NCBI RefSeq assembly: GCF_000428765.1
Contig: NZ_AUAO01000003.1
Span: forward strand, 372,001-436,000
Origin: Brevundimonas aveniformis DSM 17977
Lineage (GTDB): Bacteria; Pseudomonadota; Alphaproteobacteria; Caulobacterales; Caulobacteraceae
Direction of reading: 5' to 3'
DNA: 64,000 bases
Shown: positions 35,032 to 44,822 of the stretch, piece by piece
Numbering within the stretch: the first letter of the stretch is position 1
How the letters are laid out: every line of letters begins with the position of its first letter
Notes under the pieces: generated by a model
Told to the model about the DNA's origin: nothing
Database searches by the model: none
What the model saw: the letters and a program-made list of their open reading frames with translations, nothing else
Translations under genes and position numbers: made by a program

Positions 35032-35784
35032 CTAGGGCAAGAGAATCCACGTCGTCTGGCTGCCGCCACCCGGAAGGATCCAAGCGACACGAATAGCCCC
35101 ATCCACCGAAGCGGATTCCAACGCGGCTGAAGGTGTCTGCTGCACCAGAACGACGTCACGACTGTCGCGACGCTCTCCCACACTTGCCGTTATCTGGTGC
35201 GGGCCCTGTGCCAAGGTAGACGTCAGGACCAGCGACCATCGGCCATCGGGGCCGGCCGTCACGCTGCCGCGACGCTCACCATCCACCCCGACGGCGACGG
35301 TCACGCCAGGGTCAGCCAGGCCAGAGACGGCCACCCCGCCGCCGCCGTCCATATCCACCACCGCCAACAGTGGGGCCGGGCCCACCGGCAACGAGGCCCC
35401 GCCGAGCCTCAACATCACCGCGCGCTCAGGCGCGGCCCCTGACGAGAAAAGCCAGCCATCGCTCGACACGGACTGGCCGGACCGATCAACGCTCAGGTTG
35501 AACAGACGGTCCGCCCGCGTTCCTCCCGGCACCGAAATCGCAAAGCCCCCTTCCGCATCGGCGGTCACGCCGTGCGCCGTCCCGTCCAACTGGATGACCC
35601 GGACACGTTCGTCTGGCCCGGCCCTGCCCTCAATGACAAGATCGCCTGAACCCCCCGCCTGCACAGCCAAAGCCACCGGCGGGGCCGTATAGGCCGGCGT
35701 TTCCGCAGTCGATACCGTCGGAGCGGCGTCCGGCGAGCAGGCCGTTAACAATAGTCCAAACAGTACAACGCATTTTCGCATCAT
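35032..35784 (-). CDS. Predicted lipoprotein with Ig-like repeats
   Basis: 250-residue protein with a lipoprotein signal: MMRKCVVLFGLLLTACS, lipobox LTAC with Cys at residue 16. Two later stretches have the same layout, roughly 48-100 and 140-195: a GxAxPxxxV strand, then a VxADxxGxF or VTAGPDGRW turn, typical of carboxypeptidase-regulatory/bacterial Ig-like domains. It has no catalytic motif. I do not recognise it as a named protein; an envelope scaffold or binding role is inference. Confidence 0.75.
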   Translation of the reverse strand: MMRKCVVLFGLLLTACSPDAAPTVSTAETPAYTAPPVALAVQAGGSGDLVIEGRAGPDERVRVIQLDGTAHGVTADAEGGFAISVPGGTRADRLFNLSVDRSGQSVSSDGWLFSSGAAPERAVMLRLGGASLPVGPAPLLAVVDMDGGGGVAVSGLADPGVTVAVGVDGERRGSVTAGPDGRWSLVLTSTLAQGPHQITASVGERRDSRDVVLVQQTPSAALESASVDGAIRVAWILPGGGSQTTWILLP

Positions 35785-35871
35785 TGTTCGCCCCCGCTAG
35801 GTGAAGCCAGCGACCTTTGCTAGAGCCTTTCGCCCCGGGATGGAAACATCCCTACTCGATGAGGACCTCCC

Positions 35872-36438
35872 TTGCCCGAACGCCCGACCCATCTCGCCTC
35901 CGTCTGCGTGTTTTGCGGCTCCTCGATGGGCGGCAAGCCGGTCTTCCAGCAGGTTGCGCACGAACTCGGGCAGGCGCTCGCCGCCGAGAACCTGCGGCTG
36001 GTCTATGGCGGCGGCGGCGTGGGCCTGATGGGCACAACCGCGCGGGCGGCGCATGAGGCCGGCGGTCAGGTTCTGGGTATCATGCCGGACTTCCTGCGGG
36101 CCAAGGAACGCTTGCTCGACGAGGTCGAAACGGTCGTGGTCGAGACGATGCATGAGCGCAAGGCCATGATGTACGACGCTTCCGAGGCCTTCGTGGTCCT
36201 GCCCGGCGGCATCGGCACCCTGGAAGAAGCCATCGAGCTGATGTCTTGGCGCCGATTAAATTTGCACCTGAAGCCAATCTGGTTCGTGAACACCGAGGGC
36301 TTCTGGGACGCCCTGATCGAGCTGTTCCACAACAACGTCTCGACCGGGATGACGCCGGATTGGTTCCTCGAAACCTATGAAGTCGTCGATGATGTGCCGG
36401 CTCTGATGGCGTCGATGAAGGCCTGGTTTGATCGCTAG
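35872..36438 (+). CDS. LOG-family (TIGR00730) nucleoside monophosphate phosphoribohydrolase
   Basis: 188-residue protein of the LONELY GUY family, with VCVFCGSSMG, the nucleotide-binding LVYGGGGVGLMG and the diagnostic PGGIGTLEEA (PGGxGTxxE) with catalytic Glu, plus HERKAMM where the conserved Arg sits. Such proteins cut the N-glycosidic bond of cytokinin-type or ordinary nucleoside monophosphates. The start is TTG at 35872, with GAGG eleven bases upstream. It is followed by alr on the same strand 36 bases later. Confidence 0.92.
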   Translation: MPERPTHLASVCVFCGSSMGGKPVFQQVAHELGQALAAENLRLVYGGGGVGLMGTTARAAHEAGGQVLGIMPDFLRAKERLLDEVETVVVETMHERKAMMYDASEAFVVLPGGIGTLEEAIELMSWRRLNLHLKPIWFVNTEGFWDALIELFHNNVSTGMTPDWFLETYEVVDDVPALMASMKAWFDR

Positions 36439-36474
36439 ACTTGTACGCGCCTCGACTTGAGGCATAACGCCCTG

Positions 36475-37512
36475 ATGCCCTCCCCGGCCCGTCTCATTGT
36501 CGATCTGAATGCCCTGTCGGCCAACTTTCACACGTTGGCACGTATCGGGGGCGTCCCCGTTCATCCCGTGGTCAAGGCAGACGCCTATGGCCTGGGGGCA
36601 GCTGCGGTCGCGCGCAAGCTGATGACCGAAGGGGCCGACACCTTCTTCGTGGCACGCCTCAGCGAGGGAGAGGCCCTGCGCCAGACGCTCGGCTCGCGGC
36701 CAAACATCTATGTGCTCGACGGGTGTGGGCCCAACGATGTGCTTCGCCTTCAAGCCGCTCGACTTCGTCCGGTTCTGAACGCGCCTGAGCAAATTCGGCG
36801 CTGGCTGGGCTCTGACGGTGGGCCCAGCGCCCTTCAGATCGACACCGGCATGAACCGTCTGGGCATTCGGCCCGAAGACGCGCCTGAGCCGTTCCCCGGG
36901 CTCGAAATAGTGCTGAGCCATCTCGCCTGTGCGGATGATCCGTTCGACGCCCTCAATACCTCCCAGCGGTCTGCGTTTGAGCTGGTCAGCCGTCGCTACC
37001 CGGGCGTCGTGCGCTCATTCGCCAATGCCGGTGGGACATTTCTGGGAGCTGACTTTGCCTTCGACGCGCTTCGCCCCGGCATCAGTCTTTACGGCGGCGG
37101 ACCGGAGGGACGTCCGGACGACCGACTGCGGCCCGTGGCGGCCTTTCGGGCGGATGTCATCCAGATCCGTGACGTGCCTGAAGGCGAGACGGTCGGCTAT
37201 GCGCGCGGGTTCACGGCGGAACACCCCACAGCGCTGGCCATCGTCAGTGTGGGCTATGCGGATGGCGTGCTGAGATCCAACTATCCGAACGGCAAGGTCT
37301 GGGTCGGCGACGCGCTACGCCCCATCATCGGCCGAATTTCGATGGATCTGATCGCCGTCGACATCACCGGCCTCAAGGTTTCACCGGGCGACACCGTTGA
37401 ACTCTTCGGCCCTTATCGAATGATCGACGATGCCGCCGCAGATGCCGGCACCATTGCCTATGAGCTGATCACGTCTGTCAGCACTCGCGTGCCGAGGGTC
37501 TACGTCGGCTGA
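36475..37512 (+). CDS. alr: Alanine racemase
   Basis: PLP enzyme making D-alanine for peptidoglycan. The 345-residue protein has the PLP lysine in HPVVKADAYGLG, substrate-binding MNRLGI, and the second catalytic base Tyr in VSVGYADGVLR, followed by RISMDL. Length is slightly short but complete. ATG at 36475 was preferred; a TTG at 36457 would add six residues. It lies 36 bases after the LOG gene. Confidence 0.95.
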   Translation: MPSPARLIVDLNALSANFHTLARIGGVPVHPVVKADAYGLGAAAVARKLMTEGADTFFVARLSEGEALRQTLGSRPNIYVLDGCGPNDVLRLQAARLRPVLNAPEQIRRWLGSDGGPSALQIDTGMNRLGIRPEDAPEPFPGLEIVLSHLACADDPFDALNTSQRSAFELVSRRYPGVVRSFANAGGTFLGADFAFDALRPGISLYGGGPEGRPDDRLRPVAAFRADVIQIRDVPEGETVGYARGFTAEHPTALAIVSVGYADGVLRSNYPNGKVWVGDALRPIIGRISMDLIAVDITGLKVSPGDTVELFGPYRMIDDAAADAGTIAYELITSVSTRVPRVYVG

Positions 37513-37523
37513 CCTCCGGTTGG

Positions 37524-37553
37524 TTGACACCGGCGCCGTACCTTCCCAAGGTC
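37524..37553 (+). promoter_or_regulatory. Possible promoter of the small exported protein
   Basis: TTGACA at 37524 matches a -35 element; the -10 region about 17 bases on is GC-rich and weak, which is common in alphaproteobacteria. It is 66 bases before the ATG at 37595. Confidence 0.3.
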
Positions 37554-37594
37554 TGTCCTGGGGCTTCGCCAAGGGCGAGGATTGGGAGATCACC

Positions 37595-37933
37595 ATGAAG
37601 AAATTTGCTTTGGCCGCAGTTGTTGGCCTGTTCGCCGTGTCGGGGGCCTATGCCCATACCGCCCAGGATTCGCTGGTTGGCCGCTCGATCCGGGCCGTAG
37701 CTGCCGATGGCACAGTCTCAGTTGTCCATTTTCAGGCGGATGGCGTCGCGCACCTGATGGCCGGCGAGAACCACCTCGACGGCTCCTGGTCCCTCCAGGA
37801 CAATCAGCTTTGTTTTAACTGGCCCGGCCAGGAGCGAGAGTGCTGGCCCTGGGACGGCTCGCTTCAACCCGGCGTGACGGTCACAGCGACCAGCGACCAT
37901 GGTGACACCGTTCAGGTTACGCTGGAAGACTAG
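37595..37933 (+). CDS. Small exported protein, unknown function
   Basis: 112-residue protein with a clear signal peptide (MKKFALAAVVGLFAVSGAYA, cleavage near residue 20). The mature part reads as a small beta-rich domain with two cysteines (CFNWPGQEREC), likely disulfide-bonded, and tryptophan-rich text. It resembles small alphaproteobacterial lipocalin-like or heme-domain proteins only loosely. ATG at 37595 has GGGAG nine bases upstream. Between alr and radA; no functional link is evident. Confidence 0.75.
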   Translation: MKKFALAAVVGLFAVSGAYAHTAQDSLVGRSIRAVAADGTVSVVHFQADGVAHLMAGENHLDGSWSLQDNQLCFNWPGQERECWPWDGSLQPGVTVTATSDHGDTVQVTLED

Positions 37934-38014
37934 CCGGTCTCCGTCCGGGCCTGACGTACCGCGGTTCCAATCGGGACGCGGCGGAATCGATCCGTCTCTG
38001 CTAGAGAGCTGATC

Positions 38015-39391
38015 ATGGCCCGCGACGGTGCAATCTATGTCTGTCAGTCCTGCGGCGCGGTCCACGCCAAATGGGCGGGCCAGTGCACGGCGTGTCAGGG
38101 CTGGAACACCCTCGTCGAGGAAACCCAGAGCCGTCCACCAGGTACGCTCAAGCCCAGCCGCGCGCGTGGTCTGGCCTTTGAGGACTTGCGCTCGGACAAT
38201 CCCGAACCGCCACGCCTGACGACCGGCGTGGCTGAGTTCGACCGCGTCTGCGGCGGCGGCGTGGTGCCGGGATCCGCCATCCTGTTGTCCGGCGACCCCG
38301 GGGTCGGAAAGTCGACCCTCCTGCTCCAGGTAACGGCTCAAGCTGCCGCACGCGGGGCTCGGGTCGCCTATATCTCCGGCGAGGAGGCGATCGAACAGAT
38401 CCGTTCGAGAGCGGCCCGAATGGGCCTGGCCGAGGCCCCGGTTAATCTAGCCGCCGAGACATCGCTCCGCGAAATTCTCGACGGTCTGAAACGCGATAGC
38501 TTCGATCTGGTCATTGTCGATTCCGTTCAGACGCTGTGGTCTGATTCCCATGAAGCAGGACCGGGATCGGTCACCCAGGTTCGTGCCTGCGCTGGCGAAC
38601 TGGTCCGTTTCGCCAAGAAACGCGGCGTCGCCATCGTCCTTGTGGGTCACGTTACCAAGGACGGCCAGGTCGCCGGCCCCCGCGTGGTCGAGCATATGGT
38701 CGATGCTGTCCTCTCGTTTGAGGGCGAGCGCGGCTATCCTTTCCGCATTCTGCGCGCCGGCAAGAACCGGTTTGGCGCGACCGATGAGATCGGCGTCTTC
38801 GAGATGGGCGACCGCGGACTGAATGAGGTGCCCAATCCGTCTGCTCTGTTCCTGGGCGAGGGCGGAGAACGTGCTGCCGGCTCGGTCGTCTTTGCCGGAA
38901 TCGAGGGATCGCGCCCAGTGCTGGTCGAGGTTCAGGCTCTGGTCGCTCCCTCGGCCTATGGGACCCCGCGTCGTGCGGTCGTCGGGTGGGACAATGGACG
39001 CCTCGCCATGGTGCTGGCGGTGCTGGAAGCGCGCTGCGGCCTCGGGTTTGGCGACAAGGACGTCTATCTGAACGTAGCGGGAGGCCTGCGAATCTCCGAA
39101 CCTGCTGCCGACCTTGCCGCCGCTGCGGCCCTGGTGTCCTCGGCGTTGGATCGCCCTCTACCGGAAGGCATGGTCGTGTTCGGCGAGATCAGCCTCTCGG
39201 GAGAGGTGCGGCCTGTCAACCGCATGGAATCCCGAATGAAAGAGGCCAAGAAGCTCGGTTTTGACGCGGCTCTTGCGCCAGGTCAGGCTGCGGAGGGCGA
39301 CATCCTGCGCGTCAATTCTGTCTCGCGCCTTGCCGAAGCGGTCCAGCGCATTGATGATGGAGCCCTTCGTCCGCAGGCCAGACACGCATGA
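38015..39391 (+). CDS. radA: DNA repair protein RadA (Sms)
   Basis: RecA-like branch-migration ATPase of homologous recombination. The 458-residue protein has an N-terminal four-cysteine zinc finger (VCQSCGAVHAKWAGQCTACQ), Walker A GDPGVGKST, Walker B FDLVIVDSVQT, the RadA-specific KNRFG motif, and a C-terminal Lon-like domain (about 285-440, DVYLNVAGGLRI). Length is normal. It is followed with a four-base overlap by cvpA, and purF overlaps cvpA the same way, so the three form one unit. Confidence 0.97.
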   Translation: MARDGAIYVCQSCGAVHAKWAGQCTACQGWNTLVEETQSRPPGTLKPSRARGLAFEDLRSDNPEPPRLTTGVAEFDRVCGGGVVPGSAILLSGDPGVGKSTLLLQVTAQAAARGARVAYISGEEAIEQIRSRAARMGLAEAPVNLAAETSLREILDGLKRDSFDLVIVDSVQTLWSDSHEAGPGSVTQVRACAGELVRFAKKRGVAIVLVGHVTKDGQVAGPRVVEHMVDAVLSFEGERGYPFRILRAGKNRFGATDEIGVFEMGDRGLNEVPNPSALFLGEGGERAAGSVVFAGIEGSRPVLVEVQALVAPSAYGTPRRAVVGWDNGRLAMVLAVLEARCGLGFGDKDVYLNVAGGLRISEPAADLAAAAALVSSALDRPLPEGMVVFGEISLSGEVRPVNRMESRMKEAKKLGFDAALAPGQAAEGDILRVNSVSRLAEAVQRIDDGALRPQARHA

Positions 39392-39975
39392 CCGGATACG
39401 ACCTGTTCGCTTTCGTCGTTATCGTCTTTTCGGCCATGGCCGGATGGGTCCGGGGCGGCGCGCGTGAGGTCATCACCTTTCTGTCCTTCATTCTGGCGGC
39501 CTTCATCGCCCTGATCGCGCTGCCGATTACCGGGCCAGTTGCGCGCGGGATTTTCGACCCGGACTGGGTCGGAACCGTCCTGGCCGCCATTGTCAGCTTC
39601 CTGGTCGTCTATTTCGGGGTTCGTCTCATCGGCGCGATGCTCGGCCGGTCGCTGCGTGAGAGCGCGCTATCGGGTCTGGACAGGGCCGTCGGCGTTGCCT
39701 TCGGCTCCTTCCGCGCCCTGGTTTTGCTGGGCGTAATCCACCTGATCGTGTTCGCTTCCAGCACGCCCAATCCGCCGCCAGGCTGGCTGACCAATGCCGC
39801 CGTCTTTCCGCTCAGCGCCGGAGCAGCCCGTGCAATTCAGGCTATCCTTCCCAATATTGGGCGCGCCGCCGATCAGGTAACCCCGGTCGTGGTCGATTCC
39901 GCTCGTCGCGGTGCCACGGACGAGCCGCAATCCCCCACTAATGAGCCACCGCCGCTAACTGGACCCCAGACATGA
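39388..39975 (+). CDS. cvpA: CvpA family membrane protein
   Basis: 195-residue protein with four predicted membrane helices and the CvpA pattern (DLFAFVVIVFSAMAGWVRGG, then VVYFGVRLIGAML). The C-terminal 40 residues are polar and Pro-rich. E. coli CvpA is needed for colicin V export and lies upstream of purF, as here. The start overlaps radA by four bases and the stop overlaps purF by four. Its biochemical role is unclear. Confidence 0.9.
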   Translation: MTGYDLFAFVVIVFSAMAGWVRGGAREVITFLSFILAAFIALIALPITGPVARGIFDPDWVGTVLAAIVSFLVVYFGVRLIGAMLGRSLRESALSGLDRAVGVAFGSFRALVLLGVIHLIVFASSTPNPPPGWLTNAAVFPLSAGAARAIQAILPNIGRAADQVTPVVVDSARRGATDEPQSPTNEPPPLTGPQT

Positions 39976-41468
39976 CCGCCCTCCCCCGCGGCGATGAACC
40001 CATTCATCGCGATCCCGACGACGACACCCTGAGGCTGGAATGTGGGGTCTGCGGTGTTTGGGGGGCCCCCGAAGACGAAGCCTCCTCCATTGTCGCGCTC
40101 GGCCTGCATGCCCTGCAGCACCGCGGCCAGGAAGCCTGCGGCATCGCCAGCGTCAAGTCCGAGATGTTCCACACGGAACGCCAGCGGGGGCTTGTCGGTG
40201 ACGTCTTCGGAGGGGCCGACTTGTCCACCCGCATGCCGGGTGAGGCCGCAGTCGGCCATACACGCTATTCGACCGCCGGCGGCTCATCGGACCGCAACAT
40301 CCAGCCCATGTACGCCGATCTGGATTCGGGCGGCATCGCCATCGCCCACAACGGCAACCTGACCAATTTTCTTTTCTTGCGGAACCGCCTGGTCAGCGAA
40401 GGGTCGATCTTTCAGTCGACCTCGGATTCCGAGGTCATCCTCCATCTCATTGCCCGTAGCCGAAAGGCCCGCATTGTCGACCGTTTCATCGACGCTCTGG
40501 GCGCGATCGAGGGCGGCTACGCCCTGGTTGCTCAGACCCGCCACAAGATGATCGGAGCCCGCGACCCTCTTGGGATTCGCCCGCTGGTTCTCGGTCGTCT
40601 GGGAGACGCTTGGGTTCTGGCATCTGAAACCTGCGCGCTCGACATGATGGGCGCAACTTTCGAGCGCGACATCGAACACGGTGAGGTCGTGGTCATTGAC
40701 CGTGACGGCCTGCGCTCGCTCAAGCCTCTCCAGGCCCAGGCCGCGCGTCCGTGTCTGTTCGAGTACGTCTATTTCTCGCGCCCGGACTCGATCGTGAATG
40801 GGCGTTCTGTCTATGAGGTCCGCAAGGCTATGGGCCGCGGCCTGGCGGTCGAGCACGCAGTCGACGCCGACATCGTGGTGCCGGTTCCGGATTCCGGTGT
40901 GCCGGCGGCTCTGGGCTATGCCCAGCAGAGCGGCATCCCGTTCGAGATGGGCATCATCCGCAGCCACTACCTGGGTCGGACTTTCATCCAGCCCAGTCAG
41001 GGTGCCCGCCAGAAGGGCGTGCGTATGAAACATAGCCCCAACCGCGCCGCTCTGGCTGGCAAGCGTGTGGTGCTGATCGACGACTCTATCGTGCGCGGCA
41101 CCACATCACTCAAGCTTGTGCGGACTGTGCGCGAAGCCGGTGCCGCCGAGGTTCACCTCCGTTCAGCCAGCCCGGAAATCAAGTTTCCTGACTTCTACGG
41201 CATCGACATGCCCGAGCGCGAACAGCTGATGGCCGCGACCATGTCCCTTGAGGAAATGCGCAAAGCGCTTGAGGTCGACAGCCTGGGCTTCCTGTCCATC
41301 GACGGACTCTACCGCGCCGTGGGCGAGCCGGGCCGAAACGACGACACCCCGCAGTTTACGGACCACTATTTCACCGGCGAATATCCGACCCGCTTGCTGG
41401 ATCGCGAGATCGAGGCCGGAGGGCGCGATATGACCGCTCGCCAGCTTTCCCTGTTGGTCAGCGCCTAG
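39972..41468 (+). CDS. purF: Amidophosphoribosyltransferase PurF
   Basis: First enzyme of purine synthesis, making phosphoribosylamine from PRPP and glutamine. The 498-residue protein has an N-terminal glutaminase (catalytic Cys in ECGVCGVWG after a ~27-residue leader, then HALQHRGQEACGI and GHTRYSTAG) and a C-terminal phosphoribosyltransferase (VVLIDDSIVRGTTSLKLV). It is of the Bacillus-like group by leader and HRGQEA text, but the places of two or three iron-sulfur ligands in that group read FPDFYGID and FTDHYFTGEYPT, without cysteine, so a cluster is unlikely. Confidence 0.97.
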   Translation: MTALPRGDEPIHRDPDDDTLRLECGVCGVWGAPEDEASSIVALGLHALQHRGQEACGIASVKSEMFHTERQRGLVGDVFGGADLSTRMPGEAAVGHTRYSTAGGSSDRNIQPMYADLDSGGIAIAHNGNLTNFLFLRNRLVSEGSIFQSTSDSEVILHLIARSRKARIVDRFIDALGAIEGGYALVAQTRHKMIGARDPLGIRPLVLGRLGDAWVLASETCALDMMGATFERDIEHGEVVVIDRDGLRSLKPLQAQAARPCLFEYVYFSRPDSIVNGRSVYEVRKAMGRGLAVEHAVDADIVVPVPDSGVPAALGYAQQSGIPFEMGIIRSHYLGRTFIQPSQGARQKGVRMKHSPNRAALAGKRVVLIDDSIVRGTTSLKLVRTVREAGAAEVHLRSASPEIKFPDFYGIDMPEREQLMAATMSLEEMRKALEVDSLGFLSIDGLYRAVGEPGRNDDTPQFTDHYFTGEYPTRLLDREIEAGGRDMTARQLSLLVSA

Positions 41469-41489
41469 CCCTAGGCTATCAGCCGCCCC

Positions 41490-42230
41490 ATGATCGACAT
41501 CCTGCCTCTCGCCGGCCGCATCGCGGTGGTCACCGGTGCCTCGCGCGGCATCGGCTACGCGTCTGCCCTCGACCTGGCCAAGGCCGGTGCCCATGTCGTT
41601 GCCTGTGCGCGCACCCAGGGCGGGCTGGAAGAGCTCGACGACGCGATCCTCGCCGCCACCGGCCAGCGGGCGACCCTGGTTCCCTTCGACCTGGTCGACG
41701 GCGGGGCCATCGACCGGCTGGGAGGTGCCATCTTTGATCGGTTCGGGCGCATCGATGCCTGGGTCCATACAGCCGCCATGTTGGGCACCAGTGGGCTCAC
41801 CCCAGTCAGCCACGCCGAGCCGCGCGAGTTCGCCAAGATCGAACGAACCAACTTCACCGGCGTCTATCGCCTGATCCGCTCGTTCGAGCCGCTGCTGCGC
41901 GCGTCGGACGCCGGGAGGATGGTCTATGTGACCACCTCGGTCGCCCACGCTCCCAAGGCCTTCTGGGGAGCCTATGCCGCGACCAAGGCCGGGGCAGAGG
42001 TCATGGTGAAATGCTGGGCCGACGAGATCGAGAACACCCCGATCCGCGTCGCGGTGCTCGATCCGGGCCGGATGCGAACGCGCCTACGGGCCCAGGCCTA
42101 TCCCGGGGAAGATCCGGCCCAGCATCCCGACCCGACCGCAATCGGTCCGCTGGTCGTTGACCTGTGCCGCCCTGATCAGACCCCGCCGCTGGACATCAGC
42201 TTCGTCGACTGGAAAGCCGACAGGGCTTAG
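41490..42230 (+). CDS. Short-chain dehydrogenase/reductase
   Basis: 246-residue SDR with the NAD(P) motif VVTGASRGIGYASALDL and the catalytic YAATKAG, with a Ser two strands earlier in YVTTSVAHAP. ARTQ after the second strand favours NADP(H). Substrate unknown. It follows purF by 21 bases and ends within four bases of the convergent hrpB stop. Confidence 0.92.
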   Translation: MIDILPLAGRIAVVTGASRGIGYASALDLAKAGAHVVACARTQGGLEELDDAILAATGQRATLVPFDLVDGGAIDRLGGAIFDRFGRIDAWVHTAAMLGTSGLTPVSHAEPREFAKIERTNFTGVYRLIRSFEPLLRASDAGRMVYVTTSVAHAPKAFWGAYAATKAGAEVMVKCWADEIENTPIRVAVLDPGRMRTRLRAQAYPGEDPAQHPDPTAIGPLVVDLCRPDQTPPLDISFVDWKADRA

Positions 42231-44668
42231 GTGCCGCGCGGTTTGGCCCGTGTCGTCGGTGATGCCTTCGCCGGGTCTTCGGGCCAGACGTGCTTGGGAT
42301 AGCGTCCCTTCATTTCGGTTCGGACGTCTTTCCACGATCCGCGCCAGAATCCCGGCAAGTCGCGGGTCGTCTGTATCGGCCGGTGCGCCGGGCTCAGCAG
42401 TTCGAACAGAACCGGTGTCCTTGCACGTCCCACCACCGGATGCTCGCTCACCCCGAACAACTCCTGCACCCTGACCGACACCGTCGGGCCGGCCTCGGCC
42501 CCGTAGTCAATCCTGAGACGTGACCCCGTCGGGGCCTCGAACCGATCAGGCGCTTCGAGGTCGAGCTGGCGCACCTGATCCCAAGGCAACAATGACCGGA
42601 TGGCCGCGGCGATCTCCGCGTCCTTCAGCTCCGTCAGTCGCCGTTTGCCGGCCAGCAACGGCCTCAGCCATTCGTCTGCCCGATCCAGCAGGGCGGCCTC
42701 GGACAGATCCGGCCAGTCTGGATCTGTCGCCCTCAGAAACGCGACTCGCGCCCTCAGCCCCTCTGTTGCCTCCCCAAAGCTAAGGGCGACGAGGCCCCGA
42801 CGCTTCACCTCGCTGACCAGGGCTTCGACGATCATCGCCGGGTCGGGGCGGTCGATCCGTCGCTCGATAACCGTCAGGGCCCCCAGCCGCGTGAGCTCAA
42901 CAGCCGTGGCCCCGCCGGGCGCATTCAGGTCCAGTCGAATCTCGGTGGCAAAGCGATCGGCAAAAGCCGCGATCAGATCGTCTTCTTCCAGCGCAGCTGC
43001 CAACAGGATGCGGTCACGATCAGCACCGCCTCCCAATTCGCCGACGGCCAGCCAACGGGCTCGGGCCAGGGCATCGCTCGGCTCGACATAGGCCCCTCGC
43101 CCCGAGGCCAGCCGGAACTCGCCGGGCTTGCCGCGCGCCCTGGCGATGCGTTCGGGAAAGGCTTCGGCGAGCAACAGCCCGACATCAGGCGCATCATCGC
43201 GGTCACCCGGGCCGGCCAGCCTGGCCCAGCGATCCGCAATCGCCCGCCCCTCGCGTGCCCGTCCCGATCCATCGCGGTCCAATCGTTCAAGGCGATGCAC
43301 CAGATCGGTATCTGTCCCTCCCAATCCGCGCTCGGTCAGAAGCACCGCCACTCGCGTCGCCGTCCCGGCCTCACCACGTCCCGCCGCCTGGACCACCATA
43401 TGGCCCAGCCGCGCCGGCATCGGCATCTCACTGATCCGTTGCCCGTGCTCGGTCAGTCCACCGCCGTCATCCAGAGCCCCCATCCGCTTGAGCTCTGACA
43501 CGGCCTGCTGCCATGCGCCCGTTGGCGGAGGATCGAGGAACAGCAGACCGTCGGGTGACCTCGCGCCCCAGCGCCCAAGATCCAGCACCAGTCCCGACAG
43601 ATCCGCCTCCAACATCTCGGGACGATCAAAGGCAACCAGGCCGCGCGTCTCGGCCTCGTCCCACAGTCGATAGCAGACACCCGGCGCAGTTCGGCCGGCC
43701 CGTCCCTGTCGCTGATCCGCCGACGCCCGGCTGACGCGTTCGGTTCGCAGCCGGGTCAGCCCTGAGCCGGGATCAAAGCGAGGCACCCGGGACAGCCCGC
43801 TGTCGATCACCACGCGCACGCCCTCAATGGTCAGGCTGGTCTGGGCGATGGCCGTCGCCAGCACGACCTTGCGAAGGCCCTCCCGCGCCGGACTGATGGC
43901 CAGATCCTGAGCCTTGAAATCGAGCGCACCATATAGCGGCGCGACAACAACCGCCGGGTCGCGAACACGCTGCGCCAGCAAGGCCTCGACGCGCCGAATC
44001 TCTCCTTGGCCGGGAAGAAAAACCAGAATCGATCCGATGTCTTCGACCAGAGCCTGCTGAACGGCCCGGACCACGCCGTCCTCGATCCTGTCCGGCCGCC
44101 CCAGGTAACGCGTCTCGACCGGGTAGGTTTTTCCCCGGCTCTCGATCACAGGCGCGCCCAGTCGCGCCGATATCGCCGCCCCATCCAGGGTTGCCGACAT
44201 CACCACCAGCCTCAGGTCGGGCCGCAGAGCCTCCTGCGCGTCCGCGGCGAGCGCCAGTCCCAGATCCGCATCCAGGCTACGCTCGTGGAACTCGTCAAAG
44301 AGAACAGCACCGACTCCCTCCAGGCCCGGATCGTCAAGAATCATTCGGGTAAAGACGCCCTCGGTCACCACCTCGATGCGCGTTTTCGGGCCGATCCGGC
44401 TTTCCAGTCGCACCCGATAGCCGACCGTCTCTCCGGTCTGCTCGCCCAGAAGGCTGGCCATGCGCCGCGCTGCAGCCCGCGCCGCCAACCGGCGAGGCTC
44501 CAGCACGATAATCTTCTGTCCCTGCAACCAGGCTTCGTTCTCGAGGGCCAACGGAACCACGGTGGTTTTGCCCGCCCCCGGAGGTGCGACGAGCACCGCA
44601 CGAGGCCCCTGCACCAAGGTTGCCCTGAGTGCGGGGATTGCTTCCTGGATGGGCAGATCGGCAACCAT
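42227..44668 (-). CDS. hrpB: ATP-dependent helicase HrpB
   Basis: 813-residue DEAH-box helicase. The helicase core has Walker A LVAPPGAGKTTVVP, motif II as FDEFHERSLDADLG, motif III VMSATLDG and motif VI QRQGRAGRTAPG. An HA2 domain (about 360-460) and the C-terminal HrpB domain (about 680-800) follow. Length and architecture fit HrpB, a bacterial helicase linked to RNA processing or unresolved roles. It is divergent from the APC permease with about 150 bases between. Confidence 0.95.
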   Translation of the reverse strand: MVADLPIQEAIPALRATLVQGPRAVLVAPPGAGKTTVVPLALENEAWLQGQKIIVLEPRRLAARAAARRMASLLGEQTGETVGYRVRLESRIGPKTRIEVVTEGVFTRMILDDPGLEGVGAVLFDEFHERSLDADLGLALAADAQEALRPDLRLVVMSATLDGAAISARLGAPVIESRGKTYPVETRYLGRPDRIEDGVVRAVQQALVEDIGSILVFLPGQGEIRRVEALLAQRVRDPAVVVAPLYGALDFKAQDLAISPAREGLRKVVLATAIAQTSLTIEGVRVVIDSGLSRVPRFDPGSGLTRLRTERVSRASADQRQGRAGRTAPGVCYRLWDEAETRGLVAFDRPEMLEADLSGLVLDLGRWGARSPDGLLFLDPPPTGAWQQAVSELKRMGALDDGGGLTEHGQRISEMPMPARLGHMVVQAAGRGEAGTATRVAVLLTERGLGGTDTDLVHRLERLDRDGSGRAREGRAIADRWARLAGPGDRDDAPDVGLLLAEAFPERIARARGKPGEFRLASGRGAYVEPSDALARARWLAVGELGGGADRDRILLAAALEEDDLIAAFADRFATEIRLDLNAPGGATAVELTRLGALTVIERRIDRPDPAMIVEALVSEVKRRGLVALSFGEATEGLRARVAFLRATDPDWPDLSEAALLDRADEWLRPLLAGKRRLTELKDAEIAAAIRSLLPWDQVRQLDLEAPDRFEAPTGSRLRIDYGAEAGPTVSVRVQELFGVSEHPVVGRARTPVLFELLSPAHRPIQTTRDLPGFWRGSWKDVRTEMKGRYPKHVWPEDPAKASPTTRAKPRGT

Positions 44669-44822
44669 GGGCTCGGTCTAGACGACCCCGCGGGCAAGAC
44701 GAAGCCATCTTCGTGGGCCAGGCGATATGCGAAAGGGTTTGCCTGTGGCCACCCGGCTCACTAACGTCCCGCTCATTGTAAATGGCTGGCTCGGGGGAGC
44801 CTGGCCCACGGAGGGGGACTTT

